A DNA stretch of 64,000 bases from Periplaneta americana (Eukaryota; Arthropoda; Insecta; Blattodea; Blattidae). Made by a program: the position numbers and the translations under genes. Where the stretch lies: the NCBI RefSeq assembly GCF_040183065.1, contig NC_091132.1, positions 159,004,102-159,068,101 of the forward strand, in the 5' to 3' direction. Below are positions 10,890 through 21,244 of this stretch, piece by piece. Below the pieces are notes generated by a model, which was not told the origin of the DNA, searched no databases, and saw only the letters and a program-made list of their open reading frames with translations. The first letter of the stretch is position 1. Every line of letters begins with the position of its first letter.

Positions 10890-11943
10890 TCTCTCTTTCA
10901 CAAAAAGTTTTGCCTCCGTTTCCCACTTTATATTGCCAAGTTGCTTACAAACAATATTACTACGCAGTATTGCCACCAGTTGTTTTATAGCGACATACAC
11001 GTATGAAAAGGAAATTATTCGCGTCGGCTACATGGCTCTGTCATTTTGTATATTTTCCTTTAAAGGCGGAATAGTTAACCGATCGTTAAATATCATCTAT
11101 ACTTTAAAGGCTGAAATAGTTTAAAAGTCCGTTACTTAACGACAGAATAGCAATCTATGGAACAGGTTCCTTGCAACCCATCGTATCATGCTTAGCACTC
11201 CTGTTCTGTGAATAATTTTGTCGTCAAATGGCCGCGCTCTTTTACAAATATAGCGCTCTGCACTGTGAACTTAACTAGGAAAGTGGTACAATTATAAAGA
11301 AATTTGAGCGAAGTGAGTCCGAAATCCAATTCCGAAAGTTACCCAGAAATTCTGCTTGAATTGGTTGAAGGGAAAACTGGGAAAACCCCAACCAGTTAAG
11401 ATCATGGGTTGGTTCCAATATCGTTTTTTGCAATAGCACTTTTAAAGTAGAGATTTCCAATCTGTCTGTTTGTGGTAATGCTGCTTACTCGTGCTGCCTA
11501 GCCTGGAACAAAATCAGAATTGTAGAACACTGTGCTACTTAATCGGAAGTAAGCAATAAAAATAAACTTCCTCCCCACTTCATCAGACTTAAGACTGACA
11601 ACGTAACAAACATAGGTGTGTTTTAAGTTTTATTTTTATGTATGTATACAAGATGTCTTGTTTTTGGTAGTTTCTAATATGTAAACGACTTCCATGGTTG
11701 AAGACAAACAGTAACAGACGTTAACCTATCGACCATCGCTCTTCACTGAGTATTTGGAACCAATGCCCTCTATGCAACAACAGAACAACTGAACAGCGCC
11801 ATGTATCGTTTAGTACCCTATTGGAAGTAACATAGTACTACCTCCTATATTATGAATGTAAAACGGGAATTATATTTGTATTACAAACGACATAAAACAT
11901 CCACATTCTGTTAGGTATTGAAAATAACGTGTAACGCCGGGTA
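10890..11943. other. no gene; decayed SINE core at 11335-11400
   Basis: At 11360-11400 'gaaaactgggaaaaccccaaccagttaag' matches the SINE family 1 core with several changes. Two phrases 'ctttaaaggcggaatagtt' and 'ctttaaaggctgaaatagtt' form a short direct repeat at about 11060-11125. Nothing else recognisable. Confidence 0.45.
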
Positions 11944-12020
11944 TCTTGTGTCAACCAGGATTTAAACCCGGGCGCCCTTCCTTTCACGTTCAAATATGCT
12001 AACCGTTACTCCGCAGAGAA
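11944..12020 (-). mobile_element. tRNA-like SINE head (family 4)
   Basis: The minus strand from about 12019 reads CTGCGGAGTAACGGTTAGC (A-box region) and, about 45 bases later, CCCGGGTTTAAATCCTGG (B box). The spacing suits a tRNA-derived SINE. Related heads occur near 20840-20910. Confidence 0.6.
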
Positions 12021-12023
12021 GGA

Positions 12024-12064
12024 TTGTTGTTGTTGTTGTTATTATTATTATTATTATTATTATT
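12024..12064. repeat. (GTT)n(ATT)n microsatellite
   Basis: Five GTT units followed by about eight ATT units. Confidence 0.95.
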
Positions 12065-12236
12065 TGTACAGTAATTGTTGAAAAATATTTATTTTCCTTT
12101 TCTTTTATACCTATGCAGTTATGTATAACCTGAAATAAAACGTGATGCATTTTCCAGTGCTTTTTTTAATGAACAAAATTGTGTAAAATTCTTCTTTTAT
12201 GCTTCTTGTGTCATTACTGCTTAAAGAAGAAGAGAA

Positions 12237-13060
12237 TTAGCTACATCTTATAACAAATATTTCTGAGACAAAGGATAAATTAAATGAGTGCTTCGTAAGT
12301 AACATCGTCTTCACTTCCCCTGCCTGCTTCACTCCATCTCTTGCGAGGTCGACCCTGGTCCGTGGTTTATAGTCTATTGCCATTTTCGGGATCCTATTTT
12401 TGTCCATTCGTAATACGTGTTGTCTCCAATTATGTCTGTAGTCCAAAATTCTATTATTCATAGAATAGGTAGGCTATCCAAGATAAGTGACCAAAATCGG
12501 ATTTTTTTATCCTTAATCACTACCTGTTTCTCTTACGTTTGAGTTGTTCCATATTCTAGCTGTGAAGCAATGTACGAATACCATGGAATGTTAATAAATA
12601 CAACACAATACAATGCAATTCTTTCCTGATATCTTCATTATGCAGTTTGTCCATTCTTTGGCTTGACGTAAAATGTCATTTCAGCAGTTTGAATTTTGCT
12701 AACATCCTTCTGAGTAGGAACCCCAGTTTCAGACCCATAAGAAGAACAGGAGCGGCCATAACCTTATAATATTTTATTTTTGTATCTCTTCGTGCTTTTT
12801 GGACGGTCCTATTAATTGTACCACAAATTCTCTGGAATGAATGTATTTTCATTTGGATATCATTTTCATATTTATAGCTGGTATTACATCCTAGTATTTG
12901 AATTTTGTTACTTGTTCCAACATTTTATTTTCTATCATGATCTTTGATATTACAGTGTATTTACCACAGAATGCCATTATTTTTGTCGTATCTATTGAAA
13001 TTAACAAGTCGTTTTCTGATTTGATCTAAATACGGATAAAACTGTAATTCCATTTAAAAC
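12237..13060 (-). pseudogene. LINE RT C-terminal relic (family C)
   Basis: On the minus strand from about 12990: IDTTKIMAFCGKYT, then I-x-NKMLEQVTKFKY, a broken thumb region, GSETGVPTQKD, MTFYVKPKNGQT, and at the end YRHNWRQHVLRMDKNRIPKM followed by Asp-Tyr-Lys-Pro-Arg. This order matches the C-terminal part of another cockroach non-LTR family (its members read DTTKIMAF ... RNWREHVxRM). Stops and shifts are frequent, so it is an old copy. Confidence 0.75.
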
Positions 13061-13155
13061 CTTGTTGATGTGCAATAAAAACATGATATTACAACAGTAT
13101 TTGGACGCTGCCATCCAAAATCCTACAAAACTCTTGGGAAAGCCCATTGTTTGCT

Positions 13156-13405
13156 TTTTGGTTATTTAACGACGCTCTATCAACTACTAAGTTATTTAGC
13201 GTCGGTGGAATTGGTGATAGCGAGATGGTATTTGGCGAGGTGAAGCCGAGGATTCGCCATAGATTATCTGACATTGCCTTACAGTCGCAGAAAACCTCAG
13301 AAAAACCCAACCAGGTAATCAGCCCAAGCGGGAATCGAAACTACGCCCGAGCGCAACTCTGGTTCGACAGCCAAGCACCTCAGCCAACTGAGCTATGCCG
13401 GTGGC
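13156..13405 (-). mobile_element. tRNA-derived SINE, family 1, second full copy
   Basis: Same layout as 1297-1534: head at 13405 on the minus strand with A box ATAGCTCAGTTGGCTGA and a degenerate B box (GTTTCGATTCC). The distal part has the inner repeat 'gttatttaacgacgctc' and 'gttatttagcgtcggtgg'. Confidence 0.85.
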
Positions 13406-14747
13406 TGCTACTAACAGCAATGCAGATATATCATTATGTTGCAGATTGAGCTTTAAAATATTCACACAATTAAGTAATTTACTACTTACATGCTAATTCT
13501 ACTTTATGGTAGGTCTAAATGGCAACTGTATGTTTCTTGAATACTATTTTATTACACATTTGTGAAAAATTATGTAGCCCTGAATTGAGCTCTTTTTGAG
13601 TGTCATTCAATATGAACACCAATGTCCTCTGTTGTGAGCGACTTCTTATAGTTGAATGGAAAAGAATAAGGAAATTATCCTACTACTCGCGGAAGCATGT
13701 TATTTGTAAGATTACGGACAAAATACTTAAAACGTTAAATAATATCGTCATATAGGCTAATTACGTAGCTCCATGGGCTAACTATTTTGTCAGTATTCCC
13801 GTCATTCATTCATTATGGAGTGGAATACGTAATGATAAGGCTAGTCATACATCATAGATACTAAATATAGACGACTGATCTGGTTTATATAACTGTTCCA
13901 ATATTATAAATAATGTGTGTCCGCTAGAATTTAAGAAGTCTGATCAGTGTAATATGTAGCTAATTGGCGATATATATGATTGAGGGGAAAAGAATTTGGC
14001 CACCCTACCCCATTACCTCCTGTCTAGTTGCCTTGTTAGTATCTCCAGGACGAATACTTTAGAGGTTCAGACATCTTCGAACAGTTGACTGAACAACTTA
14101 GCCTAATTATAATTTACCTAAATCTTTGTATATCTACATTATTTGGTATTTTTGGTATTTTTCACAACTGGAATTATTGCATAACGTTAATATAAAAATG
14201 TTAATGACGAAAATAAAAGAAATTGTAATAAAACGCATATAAAAAGGTTAGTACGTAAATTTAATTACTGCCATTTTGAAATAATGTTTACAACTTGTTG
14301 AATGAAAGAGAAAATATAATAATTAATTAAAATGAAGTTTTAACATCGAATGTGCAAGAGGGAATAATCTCTGCACTAATAAACCACGAGGTGCAGACAG
14401 AATTGCTTTATAAGGAAGGCTGTTAGTGGAAGTTAAAGTAAAATTTTCATTTTTTCATTGTCACATCAAAGTATAATTTACCGTCCTTGTTTAATTAATA
14501 TATTATTCTTCTATAGTGATAGGTTTTAATATTACATTTCCTTTTGTCAAATTCAACATCTCGTCGAGCCTGAAAACCAATAAAATTGCTGATTGCTAAC
14601 AACAAAAAACATATCATAAAAAACTGGTCGACCAGAAGCACACCGATGCAGTGTCAGTCAAATGTGAGATTGTACCGATAGTGGAATAAAATTAATATCA
14701 CATGAAACTACATAAAAACTTATAAAAATCAAGCAATGACAGTGATT
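13406..14747. other. no gene seen
   Basis: AT-rich. The patch at 13980-14040 ('gattgaggggaaaagaatttggcc...') has sharper composition and may be the end of an unidentified repeat. No convincing open frame. Confidence 0.3.
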
Positions 14748-14826
14748 CGAACGCCATAACATTCGTTTGGTACCGACAAATAATAAAACATTATACCATT
14801 GAGCTATGACACACTTCGACTACAAG
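14748..14826 (-). other. tRNA-like sequence (SINE head or decayed tRNA)
   Basis: The minus strand reads GTGTGTCATAGCTCAATGG (A-box consensus TAGCTCAATGG intact) and, about 45 bases on, GGCGTTCGAATCAC (B-box consensus GTTCGAATC intact). The acceptor ends do not pair, so this is not a working tRNA gene; a SINE head is more likely. Confidence 0.45.
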
Positions 14827-14982
14827 GCTTTGTCGATCTCCATTCCTCATGTATACCCGGTGAACATCGCGGGCAGCTGGAAAATCTATTCTTTGTTAAA
14901 TTAGTGTATTTGGAAGTTTCGTCAGTTATATCATTGTCTAGGTTAGGAGACACAACGGCAGAATAGAGTTAGATTGTTTGTA

Positions 14983-15432
14983 AGGCCGTGGGAAGTAAAA
15001 CAGTAGGCTAAGCGGGATCATGAAGATAGTTTGGTAGACTCTACTACTCCATGGCCACCATGAAGACTGGAAGTAAAACAGTAGGCTAAGCGGGATCATG
15101 AAGATAGTTTGGTAGACTCTACTACTCCATGGCCACCATGAAGACTGGAAGTAAAACAGTAGGCTAAGTAGGATCATGAAGATAGTTCGGTAGAGCTCTA
15201 CTCCATGGCCACCATGAAGACTGGAAGTAAAACAGTAGGCTAAGTAGGATCATGAAGATAGTTCGGTAGAGCTCTACTCATGGCCACCATGAAGACTGGA
15301 AGTAAAACAGTAGGCTAAGCAGGATCATGAAGATAGTTCGGTAGAGCTCTACTCATGGCCACCATGAAGACTGGAAGTAAAACAGTAGGCTAAGCAGGAT
15401 CATGAAGATAGTTCGGTAGAGCTCTACTCATG
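14983..15432. repeat. 75-78-bp minisatellite, left block
   Basis: Unit: 'gaagtaaaacagtaggctaag' followed by 'nggatcatgaagatagtt', 'nggtagagctctact' and 'catggccaccatgaagactg'. CAGTAGGCTA starts at 15001, 15079, 15157, 15233, 15308 and 15383, giving periods of 78, 78, 76, 75 and 75: the early units have extra bases in the 'ctactactccatgg' stretch. The block is interrupted at 15433 and resumes at 17818. Confidence 0.95.
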
Positions 15433-15870
15433 GGGCCGTAAGAATAAAGTTGAGCATATCCTTTTACTCTACTATTTTGAAGGATGTGCTTCAGATTTTA
15501 ATAATAAAATGCAGAGCAAAACCTTCTGCTCTTGATGACGCAATAGGAAAAGAGCACTTGCTTCACAGGAAGAAGCATTTGCTTCGAGCGCAACCTTTTG
15601 CTTCAGAATTAGAAAAAATGTATGAATAAAGTGAAGCATATCCTTCGATTCCGAAGCATATCCTTCTAAAAAGTGAAGTCTGGTCAGGAGCAGACTCATC
15701 TCTGTAGTTTACTGATCTGGTTGAATTACCAGTCGCATTACGTCGTGAAAAATACTACAAATTACGTTGGTGTACTGTTAGGGAGCAGTATAACAGTTTA
15801 TATACACTTAATGAAGAAAAAATCCAATGGATTACATCACATTTTCTGGAGGAAACACAGGAGATAAGAG

Positions 15871-16115
15871 GAGGGGCCCAAGTGCTAGCGCGCTGTCTAC
15901 AATCCCGGAGGCCCGGATTCGATCCTTGGCCAGGTCGTGTTGGAATTTGTGGTAGACAAATCAGACGTTGCAAAGAGTTTTCTCGGGATACTCCCGTTTC
16001 CCTGCAACATTCCATTTCATATATCATCTGCAATAGTAAAAATAGGTTAGAATGAATTCTTGGGAGTAGTACGGGTTTCCGATGCTGATATAGGAAGGGC
16101 TTGGAGCTCCGGTAT
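15871..16115 (+). mobile_element. tRNA-derived SINE, family 3, plus copy
   Basis: Head with AAGTGCTAGCGCGCTG (A-box region) and CCCGGATTCGATCC (B box), then body phrases 'gtggtagacaaatcaga', 'tactcccgtttccctgc' and 'catctgcaatagtaaaa'. The same phrases occur in reverse at 22905-23175. Confidence 0.8.
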
Positions 16116-16367
16116 TGCAGAAGAGATGGAGTAAAACTATTATTAATGTATTTAAATATAATGGAAAAAGCGAACAAATGGCTCAAGTTGTCACCATCAT
16201 TACAAGATATAAACCTGAATAGTTTTAGAAATTAAATTTTCCGAGTGTAATCAGTGTATTAGACTGCACTCGTGCGTATTGCTAAACATACACAGCATGG
16301 TGATATGGTGATAAAATTAGGAGTATGTTGCAAGCTACATGCAAAGCAAAAGAATGCTTTACTAGTG

Positions 16368-16665
16368 TTGCAGTTGGCCAGGGTCCGTTCTTGACTGTAG
16401 AATAAGGAAAAATTCATCAGTTCGTGATGTGTTCAGTGGATTTAAAAATACTTGTCCTATTGAGTGATGGCTTCGAACCATGGCTCATGGTATCATATCG
16501 AAATCGGATTTTTAAATAAAGAGACAGTTATTTATAACAGAACGTTCCTTTGGCCAACTATGAAGCAGGTTTCCCATTCTACAATACGCCTGTACAATGC
16601 TGCCTCAAACATCCCAACAGTCATATTGTTTGTTGCTTTGTGTTGCACAATGTAAGCTAGCGAAG
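16368..16665 (+). pseudogene. HARBI1/PIF-like transposase C-terminal relic
   Basis: Motifs in the order of PIF/Harbinger transposases: WPGSVLDCRIRKNSSVRD (family pattern WPGSVHDSR, with the His changed to Leu), a TGA near 16466, DGFEPWLM (family GDSGYxxxPWLM), ERSFGQL then RFPILQY, then IPTVI and VCCFVLHNV. Pieces lie in different frames with stops between. An acidic C-terminal tail (DLNEDENTEEQEEP) follows at about 16710. It agrees with the 3-bp duplication and inverted ends of the surrounding element. Non-functional. Confidence 0.85.
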
Positions 16666-17122
16666 TACCTATATGATCATAATTATGACTTTACAGACAA
16701 TATATAGGATTTAAATGAAGATGAAAATACTGAAGAGCAAGAGGAACCTGTCACTGGAAGGACTTCAAATACATTCACGTCACTGCATTCGTATAATTTT
16801 ACTACTCGTATTTTATTGATGCACACAGATTAACGTAGAAACTTTAATTAACTATCAGTATTTCTTATAGTAGGCTTAATTATAATATTTAATAATGCTG
16901 TTATGGGTACTTCAAAGACGCATGTTAAGAGGAATTTATTAGTATGCCGAATTTTCTTACAATAATTTTTATCATTTTCTGAAATGTTACCTCTTTTTTT
17001 TTCCTTTTCACTTCTGGAACTTGTCACTTTTTCTAATATTCCAGGATGTGTAGCTACCGCTGTCTGAATCGGAAGATGCAGTTTTAACCACGTGGAATCC
17101 TTATTTAGTTGTGATTGAAATG

Positions 17123-17478
17123 TAAAGTAAAAGTAAATCCATGGCTTAACAGCCCTAAAGGGCCAAGACCGACCAGCCGGCTGCTGGCCTCACGTTCACA
17201 TGCCGAAGTAGAGGTGGACGATCATCCAACCAGAATGGAGGTATCGTGTGGTTAGCACGATGATCTCCCCCAGCCGTCATAACTGGTTTGTGAAACCGGA
17301 TTTTCGCTACCCATCGTAGCTCCCCAAGTGCATCACGATGCTGGGTGGGTACCGGACCCATACACTGGCCGAAATTTTATGAGAAAATTTCTTCCCTCAC
17401 GAGGACTCGAACCAGAGTGCATTCCGTAACGCGAGTCCTAGGCAAGATGCCTTAGACCACGACGCCACGGTGCGGGAC
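17123..17478 (-). mobile_element. tRNA-derived SINE, family 5, with perfect 13-bp target duplication
   Basis: The minus-strand head at 17478 reads GTCCCGCACCGTGGCGTCGT, with the A-box region GTGGCGTCGTGGTCTAAGG and B box GGTTCGAGTCC (about 17406-17416). The body ends near 'ggccaagaccgaccagccgg'. TGTGATTGAAATG occurs on both sides (17110-17122 and 17479-17491), so the boundaries are firm and the insertion is fairly young. Confidence 0.9.
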
Positions 17479-17817
17479 TGTGATTGAAATGAGTGTGGTG
17501 TATTAGCATCAGAAGGAAACTTGCTTTGTCATTGGGATGCCTACCATTCCTGCTTATCGCATTTCTTTATGAAACCGAACACCCACACTCAGCTGACAAA
17601 GAGCGCTGACAAATACACAGTACTGCAACATGAAACGACACAACAACATTCGTGAGCACATGCTCCTGTCTTAGAAGCATAAGGTCGAAGGATAAGGTAG
17701 AGGTTATTCTTACAATTCGAAGCATATGCTTATACTTCAACCTCTTGCTTCGGAGCACATCCTTATACTTCAACCTCTTGCTTCGAAGGAAATCCTTCAG
17801 TTTTATTCTTATGGCCC

Positions 17818-18087
17818 ATGGCCACCATGAAGACTGGAAGTAAAACAGCAGGCTAAGCAGGATCATGAAGATAGTTCGGTAGAGCTCTACTCATGGCCAC
17901 CATGAAGACTGGAAGTAAAACAGTAGGCTAAGCAGGATCATGAAGATAGTTCGGTAGAGCTCTACTCATGGCCACCATGAAGTCTGGAAGTAAAACAGTA
18001 GGCTAAGCAGGATCATGAAGATAGTTCGGTAGAGCTCTACTCATGGCCACCATGAAGACTGGAAGTAAAACAGTAGGCTAAGCGGGA
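17818..18087. repeat. 75-bp minisatellite, right block
   Basis: Continuation of the array at 14983-15432. CAGTAGGCTA (or its variant) starts at 17846, 17921, 17996 and 18071, all 75 bp apart. The last unit is broken by the MITE at 18096 and its remainder lies at 18307-18320. Confidence 0.95.
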
Positions 18088-18095
18088 TCATGAAG

Positions 18096-18298
18096 CAGGG
18101 GCGTATTTTGCGGGCTATCGGGGCTACCGGTGGTAGCCAAGGAAATTACAAAAGAAAAAGTTTATAATATAACATAATGTAATAATTTTGTATTATTAGT
18201 TTTACCATAGTAATTAAAATTAAAGTAATTATTAGATATATTTTGTGCAATAATAGGGTCAGCGGTAGCCCAAACCCTTTAACCAGTATACGCCTCTG
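18096..18298. mobile_element. hAT-type MITE with perfect 8-bp target duplication
   Basis: A 203-bp element with ends CAGGGGCGTATTTTG and, in reverse, CAGAGGCGTATACTG, AT-rich inside and without coding. TCATGAAG precedes (18088-18095) and follows (18299-18306) it. Removing the element plus one duplication rejoins the minisatellite unit. The CAG start and 8-bp duplication are typical of hAT elements. Confidence 0.92.
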
Positions 18299-18306
18299 TC
18301 ATGAAG

Positions 18307-19011
18307 ACAGTTTGGTAGAGCTTTTTTTCTTGTGAAAAACATAATTTGCACAATAAATACGGAAAATAGCTTACTTTTTTTAATTTCCTTTGTTTTAACA
18401 GAAAATTATGCCTAATTTTAATGGAAATACTTGTGCACACTAAAAGCTTGTTGAGTTTAATATCTTATTTATATACGTTGAGCCTAATTAAAAGTAGTTT
18501 TGCCTGCCAGTTAATACATAGCTCGGCCACCTCTAGGGAACGTTGTTTTCAGCTGTGTGAACATAAAAGAATAATTTTAGCGGTACTTCATACCATGAGT
18601 TTTTGTCAAACCAATCTGCTATCTCAGCACGAAAGAAGGAATTTAACGATACTGTAATGCAGGGAATGAATCTTTGCAAACCATTTTCATTCTATGTACT
18701 TCGTAGGTTTAGCAGATAGTTCCCGAAGTAAAGTGATGGTGTAAAAAACCGAAATAAGTGTGTCTTCTCGTGTCGTGAAATACCGTACCATGGGTTTTAT
18801 TTAAGTGATGATCACATTGTTAAGTTTTACAAGAAGCCTTCAGTAAAATATGAAAATATTGCAACTTCTTGTATGTTGCAGTTTGCCCATTTCATTGATC
18901 GGAAGTTAAATTAATAATTATGCTATTTACTTCAATATATATTGCAGTCCATAATGTCCTTCAACTAAATAATATAGGAAATATTACAATAATCTTACAT
19001 CTTATGCGCAA
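18307..19011. other. no gene seen
   Basis: AT-rich; a short end of the minisatellite unit at 18307-18320, otherwise nothing recognised. Confidence 0.3.

Positions 19012-19048
<37 letters not shown>
19012..19048. repeat. (AAT)n microsatellite
   Basis: About twelve AAT/TAA units. Confidence 0.95.
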
Positions 19049-19747
19049 GTCTATACAAATACACATATAAAATTTGAAATGGTAATGAAAATTACCGAAA
19101 AACGGCTGAACGGATTATAATTAACGACTCCTCATTTTGAAGCTTGGCATCCAAGGATATTCGGAAAAATAGTAGTTTTTAGTGAAATGTCATTTTTCCT
19201 ACATAATTTTCCTATTTTCCAAAATTCATCTGTCGTCAGTTTTGAGAACTAATGGCTTTTCAGAAAAAGACAAAACACACACACTACAATAAACAATACC
19301 ATACGAAGGTCATGATCTGAACGATTGTTGACATATTTAGAGCTCGGATTCTCTGACATCATAATGGCAATAAGTCGATCTTCATTTGGGTAATTTATTT
19401 AGAACGTTCCTATGTTGGTTATTAAGAACTTTAAAACTTATAAAAACAATCTATAGGTCTGATTCTATGGTGTGTAATTTTCTAAGTACAGCTATGTAAT
19501 AACCAAAAAACTTAAGAATGTTTGTTGATATTATTTCCATTAAAAATGAAATATTATTGTAGTTAATGTGATGATGTGAGTATTTGTCACTATACACACT
19601 AATGCTATATTGATGATATGAAAGGGCAATCTTTTGGAGTTATATAAGTAGACATAAAGAATATCTTAAATTAGAAATTCATTTCTATATATCGAATAAA
19701 TTTTATTCAGCTTCCTCCAAGTGAAATTTACTGAATGACAGATATAA
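19049..19747. other. no gene seen
   Basis: AT-rich without recognisable repeats or open frames. Confidence 0.3.
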
Positions 19748-19748
19748 A

Positions 19749-19820
<72 letters not shown>
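19748..19820. repeat. (GT)n(AT)n microsatellite
   Basis: A GT run with one interruption passes directly into an AT run of about 19 units. Confidence 0.97.
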
Positions 19821-19822
<2 letters not shown>

Positions 19823-20639
19823 CTGAAAACTACAAAACTTATGTAAGATAAAAACATTGTTGTTAAAAATGAAATATTTTTACAGTTATTAATCAAGTGG
19901 TGTGAGTTTTTTTATACTGTATTTTAATAATGGTGTCGTGTAGGTATTTATATGTGTGATTCTATAATTTTCCTAGGTAGTAGTGCAATGATATGGAAGA
20001 GGACTTAGTAATTGAGTCTTGCTTCCTATTTAGCTACGTCTTTAGTAATTAATTACATATTAAAATTAATTTCAAATTCCTTTGGTTTTATCCATTAGAT
20101 TTGTGATCACTGCCAAGCATAACATAACATTTTGCTGGAGTGATAATAGCAGGACATTTCACTTCTTGCTGCCGTGGTGAGTTAGTTTATTTCCTGCAAC
20201 CAGCAAGGAATGAAACACTGAAACTGCTAATGATTTACGATGAACAATTTTATTTAGGACACGTAAGATTCTACAATTCGTATATAGCATTCGCCTCATT
20301 TTCCACATCTCAGGAATAGATTCCTCACAAGAAGAGGAAAATGTATGGGATAATACATAAATAAACTTACGACTCTGACCTTCTGCCATTAACAATTTAT
20401 TACGAGTTTATGGCCAATTATACGTCACTGATTCAACACATGCTAGTGGTCAAATGATGTCCAGCATTTACAGGTACCTAATACATTCAAAACGTGTCAG
20501 ATATTGTTGCAAACAATCTTCAAGCTATTTTCTACAAAAATGCAGGACAAATTAAGAAAACGTGAGATCTGCAGATTTAAGTTTTGTTGGTCATTGGGTT
20601 AAATCAACGGCGATACAATAAACTTACTGCAGAGGACAT
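19821..20639. other. unassigned 78-codon open frame at 20159-20395 (-)
   Basis: The minus frame starts MLMAEGQSRKFIYVL and ends THHGSKK, with ordinary composition. I see no domain, splice signal or neighbour that supports a gene. The rest is AT-rich. Confidence 0.2.
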
Positions 20640-20912
20640 TGTGGGTGGTTTTGTCTGCGAAGATGTTGAGTAACCAAAATACCGTTGGCCCATGTTCGAT
20701 TCCTGGTCAGGTCTAAAATTTTTTTATTGAAAAAATCCATAGGGACACTTGTGGCAGACAAGGCCTGAACCAGAGAACCTTAGTGTGGGCTTGGCTAGCG
20801 CAATAGATTGCAGTGCTGGGCCATAGTGCCCCCTCTGTTAAATTCAATTCAATGCCCCGATCGGGAATCTGGTTTCGCGGCCAGACGCGCTAACCTTCAC
20901 TCCACAGATGTG
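20640..20912. mobile_element. two decayed SINE heads
   Basis: On the plus strand 'cccatgttcgattcctggtcagg' (20690-20715) is a B box followed by the family 3 phrase 'cttgtggcagacaagg'. On the minus strand 20850-20912 reads TGTGGAGTGAAGGTTAGCGC (A-box region) and a decayed B box, as in family 4 at 11944-12020. Confidence 0.55.
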
Positions 20913-21244
20913 GACTTTTAAAAGTTTATCGAATGTTTCACGTTGGTTAGTGACTGTGATGCAGTTAGTAGTGTGTCATCATGTCGTTTTCTGCGAGCAA
21001 GAGTGGCATTACTCCACATTCCTACCAGGGCTCATCTCCCCACAGCGGGTACTTTTGTAAGATGTGAATGAGGAGAGGGGGAGGACGTGAAGGTGGTGAA
21101 GGAGGATGGTGATAATGGCGATGGCAACAGAAAGACTAGGCTGTATATTATTATAAAACTGGCATGTAGGCCTATGTCTCCTGTAACAGATGAGCACAAC
21201 ATTAATATTGCTTATTGCAGCCCCAAAGAGATCAAAGATTTTTT

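Larger units (their letters stand above)
15433..17817 (+). mobile_element. PIF/Harbinger-type transposon relic inserted in the minisatellite
   Basis: Ends are inverted: left GGGCCGTAAGAATAAAGTTG, right in reverse GGGCCATAAGAATAAAACTG. The bases ATG flank both sides (15430-15432 and 17818-17820), giving a 3-bp target duplication, as usual for PIF/Harbinger. Removing 15433-17820 restores the minisatellite unit exactly. Several subterminal motifs 'gaagcatatcctt' repeat near both ends. Two SINEs have since entered (15871-16115 and 17123-17478). The transposase relic is at 16368-16665. Confidence 0.9.

Noticed and set aside
14748-14826. Functional tRNA gene on the minus strand
   Set aside because: Both promoter boxes fit, but the acceptor ends do not pair and no sound anticodon stem is visible.
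19666-19896. Minus frame with Ile-Tyr and Thr-His runs
   Set aside because: Translation of the (GT)n(AT)n microsatellite.
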